From: Acidobacteriaceae bacterium
GTDB taxonomy: Bacteria; Acidobacteriota; Terriglobia; Terriglobales; Acidobacteriaceae
Direction of reading: 5' to 3'
DNA length: 64,000 bases
NCBI GenBank assembly: GCA_028283625.1
Contig: JAPWKG010000010.1
Span: 121,665-185,664, forward strand
Shown: positions 10,730 through 20,300 of the stretch, piece by piece
Numbering within the stretch: position 1 is the first letter of the stretch
How the letters are laid out: the number at the start of each line of letters is the position of its first letter
Position numbers and translations under genes: made by a program
The notes under the pieces: generated by a model
Told to the model about the DNA's origin: nothing
Database searches by the model: none
The model's input: the letters and a program-made list of their open reading frames with translations, nothing else

Positions 10730-11917
10730 TTACTTGATGATCTCGGAGATCGCGCCGGCGCCCACAGTACGGCCGCCCTCGCGGATCGCGAAGCGAAGAC
10801 CCTTCTCCATAGCAACCGGAGTGTGCAGCGTCACTTCAAGCTGGATGTTGTCCCCAGGCATCACCATCTCCGTGCCCTCAGGAAGCTTCGCAGAACCAGT
10901 CACGTCCGTCGTACGGAAGTAGAACTGGGGACGGTAACCGTTGAAGAACGGGGTGTGACGGCCGCCTTCTTCCTTCGACAACACGTACACTTCGCCCTTG
11001 AACTGCGTGTGCGGCGTGATCGAACCAGGCTTGGCAAGAACCATGCCGCGCTCTACGTCTTCCTTCGCCGTACCGCGCAGCAACAGACCTGCGTTGTCGC
11101 CAGCAAGACCTTCGTCAAGCTGCTTCTTGAACATTTCAACGCCGGTAACCGTCGTCGACTGCGTGTCGCGGAAGCCTACGATCTGAGCCGGCTCGCCGAC
11201 CTTGATCTTGCCACGCTCGATACGACCGGTAACCACAGTGCCACGGCCAGAGATCGAGAAGATGTCTTCGATCGGCATCAGGAACGGCAGGTCGACCAGG
11301 CGGTCAGGCTGAGGAACGTTGTCGTCCACTGCCTGCATCAACTCGTCGATCTTCTCTTCCCACTGAGCTTCGCCGTTCAGCGCGCCCAGTGCCGAACCAC
11401 GGATCACGGGGACGTCGTCGCCCGGGAACTCGTACTTCGACAGAAGCTCGCGAACTTCCATCTCGACCAGGTCGATCAGTTCCGAATCTTCCACCGCATC
11501 GCACTTGTTCAGGAACACAACGATGTACGGTACGCCTACCTGGCGAGCAAGCAGAACGTGCTCCTTGGTCTGCGGCATCGGGCCGTCGGTCGCTGCAACC
11601 ACCAGGATCGCGCCGTCCATCTGAGCAGCACCGGTGATCATGTTCTTGATGTAGTCGGCGTGGCCCGGGCAGTCAACGTGAGCATAGTGACGGTTCGCCG
11701 TCTCGTACTCAACGTGCGAGGTCGAAATCGTGATACCGCGCTCGCGCTCTTCCGGGGCGTTGTCAATCGTGTCGAAAGAACGGAAAGAGTTCTTCGGGTT
11801 GTGCTTGGCAAGCACCTTCGTGATAGCCGCCGTCAACGTCGTCTTGCCGTGGTCAATGTGACCAATCGTGCCTACGTTTACGTGCGGTTTGCTGCGATCA
11901 AATTTTTCCTTCGCCAT
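10730..11917 (-). CDS. tuf: Elongation factor Tu
   Basis: [37 protein letters not shown]. Confidence 0.98.
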   Translation of the reverse strand: MAKEKFDRSKPHVNVGTIGHIDHGKTTLTAAITKVLAKHNPKNSFRSFDTIDNAPEERERGITISTSHVEYETANRHYAHVDCPGHADYIKNMITGAAQMDGAILVVAATDGPMPQTKEHVLLARQVGVPYIVVFLNKCDAVEDSELIDLVEMEVRELLSKYEFPGDDVPVIRGSALGALNGEAQWEEKIDELMQAVDDNVPQPDRLVDLPFLMPIEDIFSISGRGTVVTGRIERGKIKVGEPAQIVGFRDTQSTTVTGVEMFKKQLDEGLAGDNAGLLLRGTAKEDVERGMVLAKPGSITPHTQFKGEVYVLSKEEGGRHTPFFNGYRPQFYFRTTDVTGSAKLPEGTEMVMPGDNIQLEVTLHTPVAMEKGLRFAIREGGRTVGAGAISEIIK

Positions 11918-12032
11918 CTCTGTCTCCGTCTGAAGTGTGTTGCTGAAATCTCTCGGGGGTTGACTCCCGATACCTGCTTACGCGCCGAAGGGCGGGCCCA
12001 TGCCCGCCGTATCTCTTCGTACCGCTTAGAAC

Positions 12033-12350
12033 TCAGTAATACGCGTAGATCTTAAAATAGGTGTTACGCAGCTCGGTAGGAACGCGCTCAAGTGCCGCCA
12101 GATAGTTCTCACGGATCATACCCTGATCGGCATCGCCTAGCTTTGCGTAAGCGGCTGCGGTTTCCGCACCCAGCTTGCCTGCCTTGAGCACCTGTTCAAA
12201 CTCACGGATGCGCAGCCCGCGCTTTTCGAGCGACTTGAGAAAAGCCGCCGCACCATTCGGGCTGAAGTGTTTGTCAATCGCTGCCTGCACCACGGCGAAC
12301 GTTGCCGGGTCTGCGACGGGGATCACTGCCTGCTGAAACGTTGTGCTCAA
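12033..12350 (-). CDS. Hypothetical 105-aa protein between tRNA-Gly and tuf
   Basis: MSTTFQQAVIPVADPATFAVVQAAIDKHFSPNGAAAFLKSLEKRGLRIREFEQVLKAGKLG...; no family recognised. Confidence 0.7.
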   Translation of the reverse strand: MSTTFQQAVIPVADPATFAVVQAAIDKHFSPNGAAAFLKSLEKRGLRIREFEQVLKAGKLGAETAAAYAKLGDADQGMIRENYLAALERVPTELRNTYFKIYAYY

Positions 12351-12390
12351 CGACCTGTCCTGTACATGGGAAATTCTGCGGCGGGATTGC

Positions 12391-12465
12391 TGGAGCGGGA
12401 GACGGGAATCGAACCCGCGACCAACAGCTTGGAAGGCTGTGACTCTACCACTGAGTTACTCCCGC
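12391..12465 (-). tRNA. tRNA-Gly(TCC), CCA encoded
   Basis: Minus strand GCGGGAGTAACTCAGTGGTAGAGTCACAGCCTTCCAAGCTGTTGGTCGCGGGTTCGATTCCCGTCTCCCGCTCCA; cloverleaf. Confidence 0.95.
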
Positions 12466-12511
12466 TTGATACAAACCCGGAAAGCGATCGCTCGCCAAGG
12501 TCCTGGAACTA

Positions 12512-12586
12512 TGGAGCTGATGGAGAGGATTGAACTCTCGACCTCTCCCTTACCAAGGGAGTGCTCTGCCACTGAGCTACATCAGC
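12512..12586 (-). tRNA. tRNA-Thr(GGT), CCA encoded
   Basis: Minus strand GCTGATGTAGCTCAGTGGCAGAGCACTCCCTTGGTAAGGGAGAGGTCGAGAGTTCAATCCTCTCCATCAGCTCCA. Confidence 0.95.
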
Positions 12587-12628
12587 TTCCGTTCGGCGAA
12601 GTTTCCTTCGCCGCACTCTATTACCACT

Positions 12629-12802
12629 CTACCGCGCTCTTCGCCATCCGAGCAGTACCCGGAAAGCGAAAAATGCAAGCAGCAGCCAGGTAAGCTGCTG
12701 AAATTTGCCCGGCTCCATCGTACGCCAGACAAGCAGCGCTAACAGTCCGAGGACAACCAGCGCAACGGTCAATCGACCGCCGGAAGCAGGCCTGGTACTC
12801 AT
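12629..12802 (-). CDS. Small hypothetical membrane protein between tRNA-Tyr and tRNA-Thr
   Basis: MSTRPASGGRLTVALVVLGLLALLVWRTMEPGKFQQLTWLLLAFFAFRVLLGWRRAR; two hydrophobic helices. Confidence 0.5.
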   Translation of the reverse strand: MSTRPASGGRLTVALVVLGLLALLVWRTMEPGKFQQLTWLLLAFFAFRVLLGWRRAR

Positions 12803-12825
12803 AGGGCCAGCCTCCAAAAGTGAAA

Positions 12826-12912
12826 TGGTGCACAGGGAAGGATTCGAACCTTCGTAGCGACTAGCGCGGCAGATTTACAGTCTGCTGCCATTAACCACTC
12901 GGCCACCTGTGC
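12826..12912 (-). tRNA. tRNA-Tyr(GTA), long variable arm, CCA encoded
   Basis: Minus strand GCACAGGTGGCCGAGTGGTTAATGGCAGCAGACTGTAAATCTGCCGCGCTAGTCGCTACGAAGGTTCGAATCCTTCCCTGTGCACCA. Confidence 0.94.
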
Positions 12913-12998
12913 CCGTTTGTACTACGTGTTGAGATGTTCGGTGGACGCTGCTTCAGGCAGGAACTTCCAAACTTCTCGCTTTACTGCTCGGGTGAAAC

Positions 12999-13074
12999 TG
13001 GAGCTGGCGAAGGGATTTGAACCCCCGACCGCCTGATTACAAATCAGGTGCTCTACCAGCTGAGCTACGCCAGC
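12999..13074 (-). tRNA. tRNA-Thr(TGT), CCA encoded
   Basis: Minus strand GCTGGCGTAGCTCAGCTGGTAGAGCACCTGATTTGTAATCAGGCGGTCGGGGGTTCAAATCCCTTCGCCAGCTCCA. Confidence 0.95.
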
Positions 13075-13184
13075 GATCCGGACAGCAAAGCGCGCTGCCA
13101 GACTGCCGCAGCGCTGTCTTTGACTCTAACACAGAGTAAGCCCGTGTACCTAACAAGATAGAAGCAACCGAGGAAAACCGGGGG

Positions 13185-14258
13185 ATGGTAGCATCCTGTG
13201 CAGATGGCCTTCGCGGCGCATCTCCACGATTTGCCTTGAGATCTACACCTCGAAAACGCGCTTTCGTCATCGTGCTGGCCATCGCTGTTCTTCTTTCAGC
13301 GCTGGCTCTTGCTCTCTATCTACGAGCGAAGGCGCCGCCTGAAGCCGCACGCCTGCTGCCGGAATCCGATGCGATTGTCTTCTTCCAGCTCAAGACACTG
13401 CGCTCCGCCACCCACTTCGACCAAACACCCATCACGCATTCGGCAGACTTTGCCAAGTTCATCGCCGCAACCGGTATTGAGCCGGAGCGCGATATCAACA
13501 CCGCAGCCTTTGCACTTCACCGCATGGCGGATCCTAACGGGCCCAACGGCCCCGTCGCATACTCCGAGGTCTTCACGGGTAGCTTTGACGGAGCCAAGCT
13601 CGACAGCTATCTGCAGAGCATTGCCACCGCACACGAAAGCTATGCCGACCACACCATCTATGCTGTTCCGGTGGAAGGCCGCACCCTGCGTGTCACCCAG
13701 CTGGGTTATGACACGGTCGCGGCCTCCAATATGCCGACCACCGAGCAGATCCACTCCATCCTGGATCGTTGGCGTGCCTCCGCGCTGAACACTCCAGGCT
13801 CTTCCCTGCTCGCGCGCCGTTATGGAGATGTCCCTCTACTTTCACAAGCGTGGGGGATCGGCCGCATCGGGCTTCCGTTTGCCCAGAACGGCCACATCGC
13901 ACTCTTCGGCCTGGAGCTGCCGATGAGCGAAGACACCGAACTTGTCGCCAGCCTGCGCTATACCGGCACCGTACGCCTGCGTGTAGAAGAGTTTGCCGGT
14001 AGTAGCGAAGACGCTCATCACACGATTGACGCCGCAACGACGCTCCTGAACATTGTGCGGAGTCTGGCCTCGGCTGGCCCCAGCAATACGAATGCGGCCA
14101 ACGCGATACGCTCCATTCTGGACACCACCAAGCTCAACCAGCAAGGCGCTCGGGCAATCCTGACCGCAAACGCCAGCCTGGATGAGATCAAGGCTCTCTC
14201 AGCCACATCCACCACAGATTTTTCTTCGACGCCGCAGCCTTCTCCGGCGTCCAAGTAG
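13185..14258 (+). CDS. Hypothetical membrane-anchored periplasmic protein
   Basis: Single N-terminal TM (AFVIVLAIAVLLSALALALYL) then a soluble domain; start uncertain. Confidence 0.7.
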   Translation: MVASCADGLRGASPRFALRSTPRKRAFVIVLAIAVLLSALALALYLRAKAPPEAARLLPESDAIVFFQLKTLRSATHFDQTPITHSADFAKFIAATGIEPERDINTAAFALHRMADPNGPNGPVAYSEVFTGSFDGAKLDSYLQSIATAHESYADHTIYAVPVEGRTLRVTQLGYDTVAASNMPTTEQIHSILDRWRASALNTPGSSLLARRYGDVPLLSQAWGIGRIGLPFAQNGHIALFGLELPMSEDTELVASLRYTGTVRLRVEEFAGSSEDAHHTIDAATTLLNIVRSLASAGPSNTNAANAIRSILDTTKLNQQGARAILTANASLDEIKALSATSTTDFSSTPQPSPASK

Positions 14259-14260
14259 CT

Positions 14261-15592
14261 ATGTCCATCAAACTGCCTGTAGCACTCGCATCCGCCTGCA
14301 CCTTCGCCTTGGCCGTGACCGCTGCCGCTGCGCAGCAAAACGTGCTCACCGGCAAGGACGCCTTTACCGACTACACCAAGGAAAAACCGGGCGTACGGCG
14401 CCATGTCACCGTCGCAGACCTGCCCAAACCGATGCCCGACACCTCGGTGCAGAATAGCCCCTCCGTTGTCGCTCGCCCCGCAGAGGCGTGGCCGCAGGCG
14501 CCCACGGGCTTCAAGGTAACGCTTTATACCGACGGAGGGTTTGAACAACCGCGCCTCATCCGCACCGCTCCGAACGGTGACCTCTTTCTGGCAGACTCCG
14601 GCGGTGGCCGCGACGCCACCGATGGGCGGATCTTCATGCTGCGAGGCATGGGCGCAGACGGCAAAGCTGCACAACGAACGGTCTTTGCCAGTGGTCTCGA
14701 CCATCCCTTCGGGATTGCCTTCTATCCGGAGAAAGATCCCAAGTGGATCTACGTGGCTAATACCACCTCGTTGGTACGCTTCCCCTATAAAGCAGGCGAC
14801 ACCAAAGCCAGAGGACCGGCGCAGACCGTCATCGCAGAACTGCCCGGTTACGCCCGCCTGACCGGTGGTGGCCACTGGACGCGCGACATTGCTTTCTCAC
14901 TCGACGGCAAACGGATGTTTGTTTCCGTCGGCTCAGCCTCCAACGTGGATGATAGCGACACACATCCGGAAGAGTTTCACCGCGCCGATGTTCTGGAGTA
15001 CACCCCCGAAGGCAAGTTCGTGAAGGTCTACGCCTCCGGCATTCGCAACTGCGTCGGCGAGGCGATCAACCCGATCACCGGTGCGCTCTGGTGCTCGACG
15101 AACGAGCGAGATGGCCTGGGAGACAACCTCGTTCCCGACTACATCACCAGCGTGCCGGAAGACAGCTTCTTCGGTTGGCCGTGGTGGTACATGGGCGGGC
15201 AACAGGATCCGCGTCATGCAGGCAAGCATCCTGAGCTGAAGGACAAAGTCCGCACGCCGGATGTGATCCTGCAGTCACACTTTGCCTCACTTGAAATGGT
15301 CTTCTACCCCGGCAGCGGGGGCTCCTTTCCAGCCCCGTATGCTGGCGACGCCTTTGCCAGCGAACACGGATCCTGGAACAAGGCGGTTCGTGCAGGCTAT
15401 GAGGTGATCCGCGTTCCGATGAAGGACGGCAAGGCCACCGGAGAGTACGAAGACTTTCTCACCGGCTTCGTGACACCGGAAGGCAAGGTCTGGGGCCGTC
15501 CGGTGGGCGTGACCATCGCTCAGGATGGCAGCATGTACGTCGTCGACGACGGCTCCAACTCGGTCTGGCATATCGTCTACACCGGCAAGTAG
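14261..15592 (+). CDS. Glucose/sorbosone dehydrogenase-like (six-bladed beta-propeller) secreted protein
   Basis: Signal peptide; FKVTLYTDGGFEQPRLIRTAPNGDLFLADSGGG...GLDHPFGIAFYP...VYASGIRNCVGEAINPITGALWCSTNERDGLGDNLVPDYITSV. Confidence 0.85.
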   Translation: MSIKLPVALASACTFALAVTAAAAQQNVLTGKDAFTDYTKEKPGVRRHVTVADLPKPMPDTSVQNSPSVVARPAEAWPQAPTGFKVTLYTDGGFEQPRLIRTAPNGDLFLADSGGGRDATDGRIFMLRGMGADGKAAQRTVFASGLDHPFGIAFYPEKDPKWIYVANTTSLVRFPYKAGDTKARGPAQTVIAELPGYARLTGGGHWTRDIAFSLDGKRMFVSVGSASNVDDSDTHPEEFHRADVLEYTPEGKFVKVYASGIRNCVGEAINPITGALWCSTNERDGLGDNLVPDYITSVPEDSFFGWPWWYMGGQQDPRHAGKHPELKDKVRTPDVILQSHFASLEMVFYPGSGGSFPAPYAGDAFASEHGSWNKAVRAGYEVIRVPMKDGKATGEYEDFLTGFVTPEGKVWGRPVGVTIAQDGSMYVVDDGSNSVWHIVYTGK

Positions 15593-15616
15593 CGCATCCT
15601 GTCAGCGCACAGAACA

Positions 15617-15650
15617 AAACGCGGTGTGCCTCTTCTGGCGCACCGCGTTT
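15617..15650. terminator. Intrinsic terminator (bidirectional)
   Basis: AAACGCGGTGTGCC...GGCGCACCGCGTTT between convergent genes. Confidence 0.75.
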
Positions 15651-15675
15651 GCTTTGTCGCTATGCCAGAACAAAC

Positions 15676-16059
15676 TCAGGAGATCAGATCAACGGCCAGC
15701 TGCTCCAGCGTGGCCAACGGCTCTGCGGTCAACCCTGTGCGCACCGGAGAGATCTGAATCATCGTGCTGCGCGGCGAGGTAAGCCACTGGAAGCGCTCGC
15801 TCAGGGAAAGCCTGGCGATCGGACCGCCATCGGACTCACCATCGCAGATCCTCTCCACCGCGCGAAGATGATTCCGGATCGCCTCAACCGGGGTTTCAGG
15901 CCATAAGGCCCTCAGCTTCTCTTCGCTCAAAGCAATACGCGTGCCCAGAAATTTCTTTTGCGGCGAGAAGAGAATCACCCCCGCATTCACGAACTCATCT
16001 CGCTCCACACGCGGCACAACGCGAATGACCGCATAGTTATACGCTTTGCGCTCGGACAC
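15676..16059 (-). CDS. DUF3037-like protein
   Basis: VSERKAYNYAVIRVVPRVERDEFVNAGVILFSPQKKFLGTRIALSEEKLRALWP; GTG start assigned at 16059. Confidence 0.75.
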   Translation of the reverse strand: MSERKAYNYAVIRVVPRVERDEFVNAGVILFSPQKKFLGTRIALSEEKLRALWPETPVEAIRNHLRAVERICDGESDGGPIARLSLSERFQWLTSPRSTMIQISPVRTGLTAEPLATLEQLAVDLIS

Positions 16060-16819
16060 GCTGCACCTCCTGCTCGAAGATGGAAGAGTGCTGCAGGCGT
16101 TCGGCAAAAAAACTTCGATACCCTTCACGCTGTTCCGCAAGGGAAACGCCATCGTCTTCGGGAAGAAACTCATCAGGAATCGCTTCGATCAGCCCCTTGA
16201 AAAACTCCGGGGTCAATTGCTCGTGCGCGCATGCGGAGGCCTCGGTAATTTCGCTGGCAAACGGAAGCAGGACATGTTCTGCGATCGGCGCAAATGGATC
16301 CAGCGCTTTGGCCTGCGCACTCGGCCAATGGAAGTGAACGATCAAGGACGCTCCATGATCGATCAGCCACAGCTGCCCCGCACGCATCAGCAGATTCGCA
16401 TTGCGTGGCGTGCGATCCACGTTGCGCACAAACGCATCCAGCCAAACCACCAGCGAGGCCTCTAGCGCAGAGACCCTATCGCCGGCTACGGGATCAAACA
16501 TTGTGGCCTGGGGTAAGTACTCGAGACCGAGATTAAGCCCGGCGGAGCGCTGGAAAAGCTCACGCACCTCCGGATCAGGCTCCGTCTTGCCGAACGTTGC
16601 ATCCAGCTGAATGCCGGAGATCCGAGGAACGGACAGCCCAAGCTGGCGCGCGATCTCCCCGGAAAGAAACTCAGCGGCAAGCACGCGCGGCCCCTGCCCG
16701 GCGCCACGCAGCTTCACAACATAACGTCGTTCATCGTCCGCATCGAGCAGCGCAGGCATTGAGCCGCCTTCACGCATCGAAAGCATGTAGCGGATCGCAG
16801 AAGTACGCGGAAGCATCAT
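16037..16819 (-). CDS. HipA-like kinase family protein
   Basis: YVVKLRGAGQGPRVLAAEFLSGEIARQLGLSVP; catalytic-like LDAFVRNVDRTPRNANLL and LIDHGASL; overlaps next gene by ~23 bp. Confidence 0.8.
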   Translation of the reverse strand: MMLPRTSAIRYMLSMREGGSMPALLDADDERRYVVKLRGAGQGPRVLAAEFLSGEIARQLGLSVPRISGIQLDATFGKTEPDPEVRELFQRSAGLNLGLEYLPQATMFDPVAGDRVSALEASLVVWLDAFVRNVDRTPRNANLLMRAGQLWLIDHGASLIVHFHWPSAQAKALDPFAPIAEHVLLPFASEITEASACAHEQLTPEFFKGLIEAIPDEFLPEDDGVSLAEQREGYRSFFAERLQHSSIFEQEVQRVRAQSV

Positions 16820-16834
16820 GCGGCTAGTGTAGCC

Positions 16835-17524
16835 TTACCCGGCCTCAAGCATCCGCCCCTGCTTTTGCTTCAGCTCACCAAGCAACCGCTCCACCTGCTC
16901 CTCACGCTCCATCGTCTCAAAACGATCTTCGACAGAAGAGCTTTCACTTTGCAACAGCTCCCGATGCGCCGCATTCTCTGACTCCATGCTCTGCAGCTTT
17001 GCCTTGAACCTCTGCAGGGGTGAGCTTCGCGCGCTCACCGCGCTCACAGTTGCCGCCTGTGCCGCGTTCACCTTGCCGAGCAGCCGTGCACGACGCGCTT
17101 GCGTCGCCAGCATCTCGCACTGCGCTTCCGTCTGCTTCAGTTTGCCTTCCAGCTTGGAGTAGCTCATGCGCAGTGCATCGGCCTCCGCGCTTTGCTCTCC
17201 ATGCTGGCGCGCAAATCCTTCGGCCATCTGCTGGTGCGAGATCGAGCGCTCCAACGCGATACGCGCCAGATCATCCTGTTCCTTACTTACCGCCAACTCC
17301 GCCCTGCGCGTCCACTCGGAGGCCAACCCGGCCTGCTCTTTGCGTTTCTTGTCCAGCAGATGCTGATCAGCAAGCACAATTGCCACCTGCGTCTTCACCT
17401 GCAACAGTTGATTCTCCATATCGAGCACCAACTGCCTGAGCATCTTCTCAGGCTCTTCCGCACGGTCGATCAAGTCATTCACATTCGCACGCAGCAACAT
17501 TGCCACACGTTCCATCAGTGCCAT
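16835..17524 (-). CDS. PspA/IM30 family membrane-stress protein
   Basis: VAMLLRANVNDLIDRAEEPEKMLRQLVLDMENQLLQVKTQVA, coiled coil. Confidence 0.93.
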   Translation of the reverse strand: MALMERVAMLLRANVNDLIDRAEEPEKMLRQLVLDMENQLLQVKTQVAIVLADQHLLDKKRKEQAGLASEWTRRAELAVSKEQDDLARIALERSISHQQMAEGFARQHGEQSAEADALRMSYSKLEGKLKQTEAQCEMLATQARRARLLGKVNAAQAATVSAVSARSSPLQRFKAKLQSMESENAAHRELLQSESSSVEDRFETMEREEQVERLLGELKQKQGRMLEAG

Positions 17525-17589
17525 CTCTTGCCTCCTGCTCCCGCGGTGCGCGGCGGCATGGAGCGCAAGGCCCCATACCGCCGCTATGG

Positions 17590-19023
17590 TTACTTCGTGC
17601 GTGCCGCATCAATCGTTGCGGACACGCTCTCGTTCTTCAACGACATCTGCTTGACGTTGGACAACAGATCACTCATCTTCATGCCGCTCAAGGCTTCAAA
17701 GAGAGCCGGAACCTGCGCTGCGATCTCCGTGATCTCGCCGGTCAGCTTGTGAGCGCCCGTAGTCTTGCTGTCGCCCGTAGAAACGATCGTGATCTTGTCC
17801 ACATTCGCCAATGGCTCGCTCATCGCACGCACGACCTCAGCCATATTCGAAATCAGTTTGTCGACCACCGCGGCCTGCGTCCACTCCTGATACGCTTCGG
17901 CCTTGATGTTCATCGCCTTGGCTTCCGCCTCACCCTTCTGGAAGATGATGGAAGCCTCCGCTTCACCCTGCGCACGAATTGCCTGCGCTTTACCTTCGGC
18001 CTCTGCCACCAGACGGGAGCGCTCCGCATTCGCCATATTCTCGATGCGCTGCTTCTCGATCTCCGAGCGCTTCAGTACTGTGGCAATCAGTTCTTTCTCG
18101 TTGCGCACAATCTCAGCCTCCTGCACCTTGACCTGCGCTTCCTTCTCGACCTGTTGCACCCGAACCTGCTCGGCAATCACCTTTTGCTGCATGACATTGG
18201 TCTGCAACTCATAGGCTTTATCGGCTTGCGCTTCCTGGCGTCGCGCGATCTCCGTAAACTGTGCCTTCTGCACATCCAGATCGCGTTGCGCCTCGGCCTG
18301 CTTGGCCAGCGACTGCGTCTCTGCCAACACGCGCTCCTGATCCGCGGCGGCCTTGGCCACCGCAGCCTCACGCAAGGCAATCGCACGGCGAATCTCCGTG
18401 TCGCGCTCAGCCTCGGCAGCAGCAATCTCGGCATCACGTCGAACGCGGGCAATATCCGGGCGCCCCATGTTCGTGATGTACTCGTTCTTGTCGCGGACCT
18501 CGCGAATCGTAAAGCTAACTACCTCAAGGCCCATCTTGCTCAGGTCATCCGAGCAGGTTGCGCGCATACGTTCGCCAACCATCTCCGGCTCCTTCACAAT
18601 CTGCTCAACCGTAAGCTGACCGATGATGCCGCGCAGATGGCCTTCCATCACAAGGCGAATCAGGCTTTCGCGCTCAATCGGCGACTTGGTAAGGAACTGC
18701 TCAGCAGAGGTGCGGATGCTCGCTTCGTCACTGCGCACTTTGATCTGCGCAACGGCCTCTACCGTTACAGCGACGCCCTGCTTGGTGTACAGGTCCTGCG
18801 TCGGAGCCACATCAAAGCTCATCAGCTCCAGCGAAAGCAAACGCGTATGCTGCACGATCGGATAAACAATCGCACCATGCCCAATGATGACCTTCGGTCC
18901 GCCGAAACCATACCGGATCAACGCCTCATTCGGACCAGCCTTGCGATACATACTGGCCATTAACACCATCAATCCCACCAGCGCGACGACACACAGTCCA
19001 ACGACGACAAGGATCAAATTCAT
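17590..19023 (-). CDS. Flotillin-family (SPFH) membrane scaffold protein
   Basis: MNLILVVVGLCVVALVGLMVLMASMYRKAGPNEALIRYGFGGPKVIIGHGAIVYPIVQ... with AEAxxxAE repeats; start trimmed from 19053. Confidence 0.92.
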   Translation of the reverse strand: MNLILVVVGLCVVALVGLMVLMASMYRKAGPNEALIRYGFGGPKVIIGHGAIVYPIVQHTRLLSLELMSFDVAPTQDLYTKQGVAVTVEAVAQIKVRSDEASIRTSAEQFLTKSPIERESLIRLVMEGHLRGIIGQLTVEQIVKEPEMVGERMRATCSDDLSKMGLEVVSFTIREVRDKNEYITNMGRPDIARVRRDAEIAAAEAERDTEIRRAIALREAAVAKAAADQERVLAETQSLAKQAEAQRDLDVQKAQFTEIARRQEAQADKAYELQTNVMQQKVIAEQVRVQQVEKEAQVKVQEAEIVRNEKELIATVLKRSEIEKQRIENMANAERSRLVAEAEGKAQAIRAQGEAEASIIFQKGEAEAKAMNIKAEAYQEWTQAAVVDKLISNMAEVVRAMSEPLANVDKITIVSTGDSKTTGAHKLTGEITEIAAQVPALFEALSGMKMSDLLSNVKQMSLKNESVSATIDAARTK

Positions 19024-19153
19024 TACGTTCTGCCTCTCAACAGAGAACAACAAAACACAGGTGATGGAGGCGCAGCATGTTCCCTGCTGCTACCTCAAAT
19101 GGAATGACCGCAGCGTAGCTGCTTGACTACGCCTCTTGAAGAATGGGTTTCTT

Positions 19154-19768
19154 CTACGGTTGCCCGACGGACTCCTCTTCATCTCCGCTCAACAACCCTT
19201 GCTCGAACTCCGTCCAGCGGCGGATCTCAGCAATACCTTGCGAAAAACTCATCACAACAACCTCCTCGCCGCGTTCGATTGCGTGACCATCGGCAGAGCG
19301 TACGGCAACGGAGCGTCGCGCTCCGTTCTGCGTGTACAACATCTCCCCGATGCCACCCGCACGAACAGGCTGCGAAAGCTTTCCGAGAACGCCTACGATT
19401 TCTGTATCCTCCGGCTCAAGCGTCCGCTCTCCCTTCCGCAGCACGCCTTCCAGAAACCACAGCAACACGCCGGCACCGATGCAGCCACACAACACAGCCA
19501 GCCCCAGCACCAGCAGCGCGCTGAAGGTATGCTCCCGGCTGAGCAGAAACCCCGCTCCACCAAACCAACAAAGGAAACATGTGATGGTAAAGGCGTTCAG
19601 CACCGACGACAGGATGCCGTGCTCTCCCGCGCCGTGGCCAGGGTGGGCGCCGTGAACATTCCCGAGGTGAAGGTGTAAGGAACCGGTCAGGAAGGCGACC
19701 AGACATAACCCCAGGCCAATGCCGAAGCACGACAGATACAACATGTTCCAGTCAAACGCATGCGTCAT
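19154..19768 (-). CDS. NfeD/YqiJ-like membrane protein
   Basis: MTHAFDWNMLYLSCFGIGLGLCLVAFLTGSLHLHLG... multiple TM then beta-rich C-terminus (ELVG-like GVLGKLSQPVRAGGIGEMLYTQNGARRSVAVRSADGHAIERGEEVVVM); ATGA overlap with XRE gene. Confidence 0.78.
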   Translation of the reverse strand: MTHAFDWNMLYLSCFGIGLGLCLVAFLTGSLHLHLGNVHGAHPGHGAGEHGILSSVLNAFTITCFLCWFGGAGFLLSREHTFSALLVLGLAVLCGCIGAGVLLWFLEGVLRKGERTLEPEDTEIVGVLGKLSQPVRAGGIGEMLYTQNGARRSVAVRSADGHAIERGEEVVVMSFSQGIAEIRRWTEFEQGLLSGDEEESVGQP

Positions 19769-20286
19769 GCGCGCACCCCCTTCTCTTCCGGTACGGAATG
19801 CTCGGCGGGCTCTGCGCGCCTGACAGGCTTCAGCACCTCCAGCAAGCGCTCCGCCAGCCCATCGCTGGCCAACACGCTCTCCAGCAACAACAGGCAGCGT
19901 CGGGAGTCCTCGTGCCGTGCAATCGCCAACAAGGCGCGACGCAGCACGGGGTCTTTGCGGAAACGTTCCGCACCGCCCACCAGCCATAGATCGAGCGTGT
20001 CTTCCTGCAGCCGGACGTCGCTCATCAGTTCTGCGTGGTACCCCTCAGGGTCGTCCACCAGATATCCCGGATGAACCTTGAAAAACTTTGCTAACAACAG
20101 GCGCGTCGTGTTCGTAAGGTGAGGACGAGAGCCGCTCTCTATCTGGGACAGATAGCTTTGGCTCAGCTTCTGCGGCGTCTCCTCCGCAATTGCCTTGACG
20201 AGCTCTCCTTGCGTCATCGCCCGGCCAAGCCCCCTAAGGCTTCCCTCAACCTCGCGCAGATACCGAATTTTGTCTGCCAGCTTCAT
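19765..20286 (-). CDS. XRE-family HTH transcriptional regulator
   Basis: AMTQGELVKAIAEETPQKLSQSYLSQIESGSRPHLTNTTRLLLAKFFKVHPGYLVDD. Confidence 0.92.
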   Translation of the reverse strand: MKLADKIRYLREVEGSLRGLGRAMTQGELVKAIAEETPQKLSQSYLSQIESGSRPHLTNTTRLLLAKFFKVHPGYLVDDPEGYHAELMSDVRLQEDTLDLWLVGGAERFRKDPVLRRALLAIARHEDSRRCLLLLESVLASDGLAERLLEVLKPVRRAEPAEHSVPEEKGVRA

Positions 20287-20300
20287 CGCAGCCACCATCC

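Noticed and set aside
10721-12055. 444-aa plus-strand ORF opposite tuf
   Set aside because: Shadow ORF on the opposite strand of a highly conserved gene.
17500-18963. 487-aa plus-strand ORF, same length as the flotillin ORF it overlaps
   Set aside because: Equal length is coincidental; it is antisense to the repetitive AE-rich flotillin coiled coil and has no domain signature.
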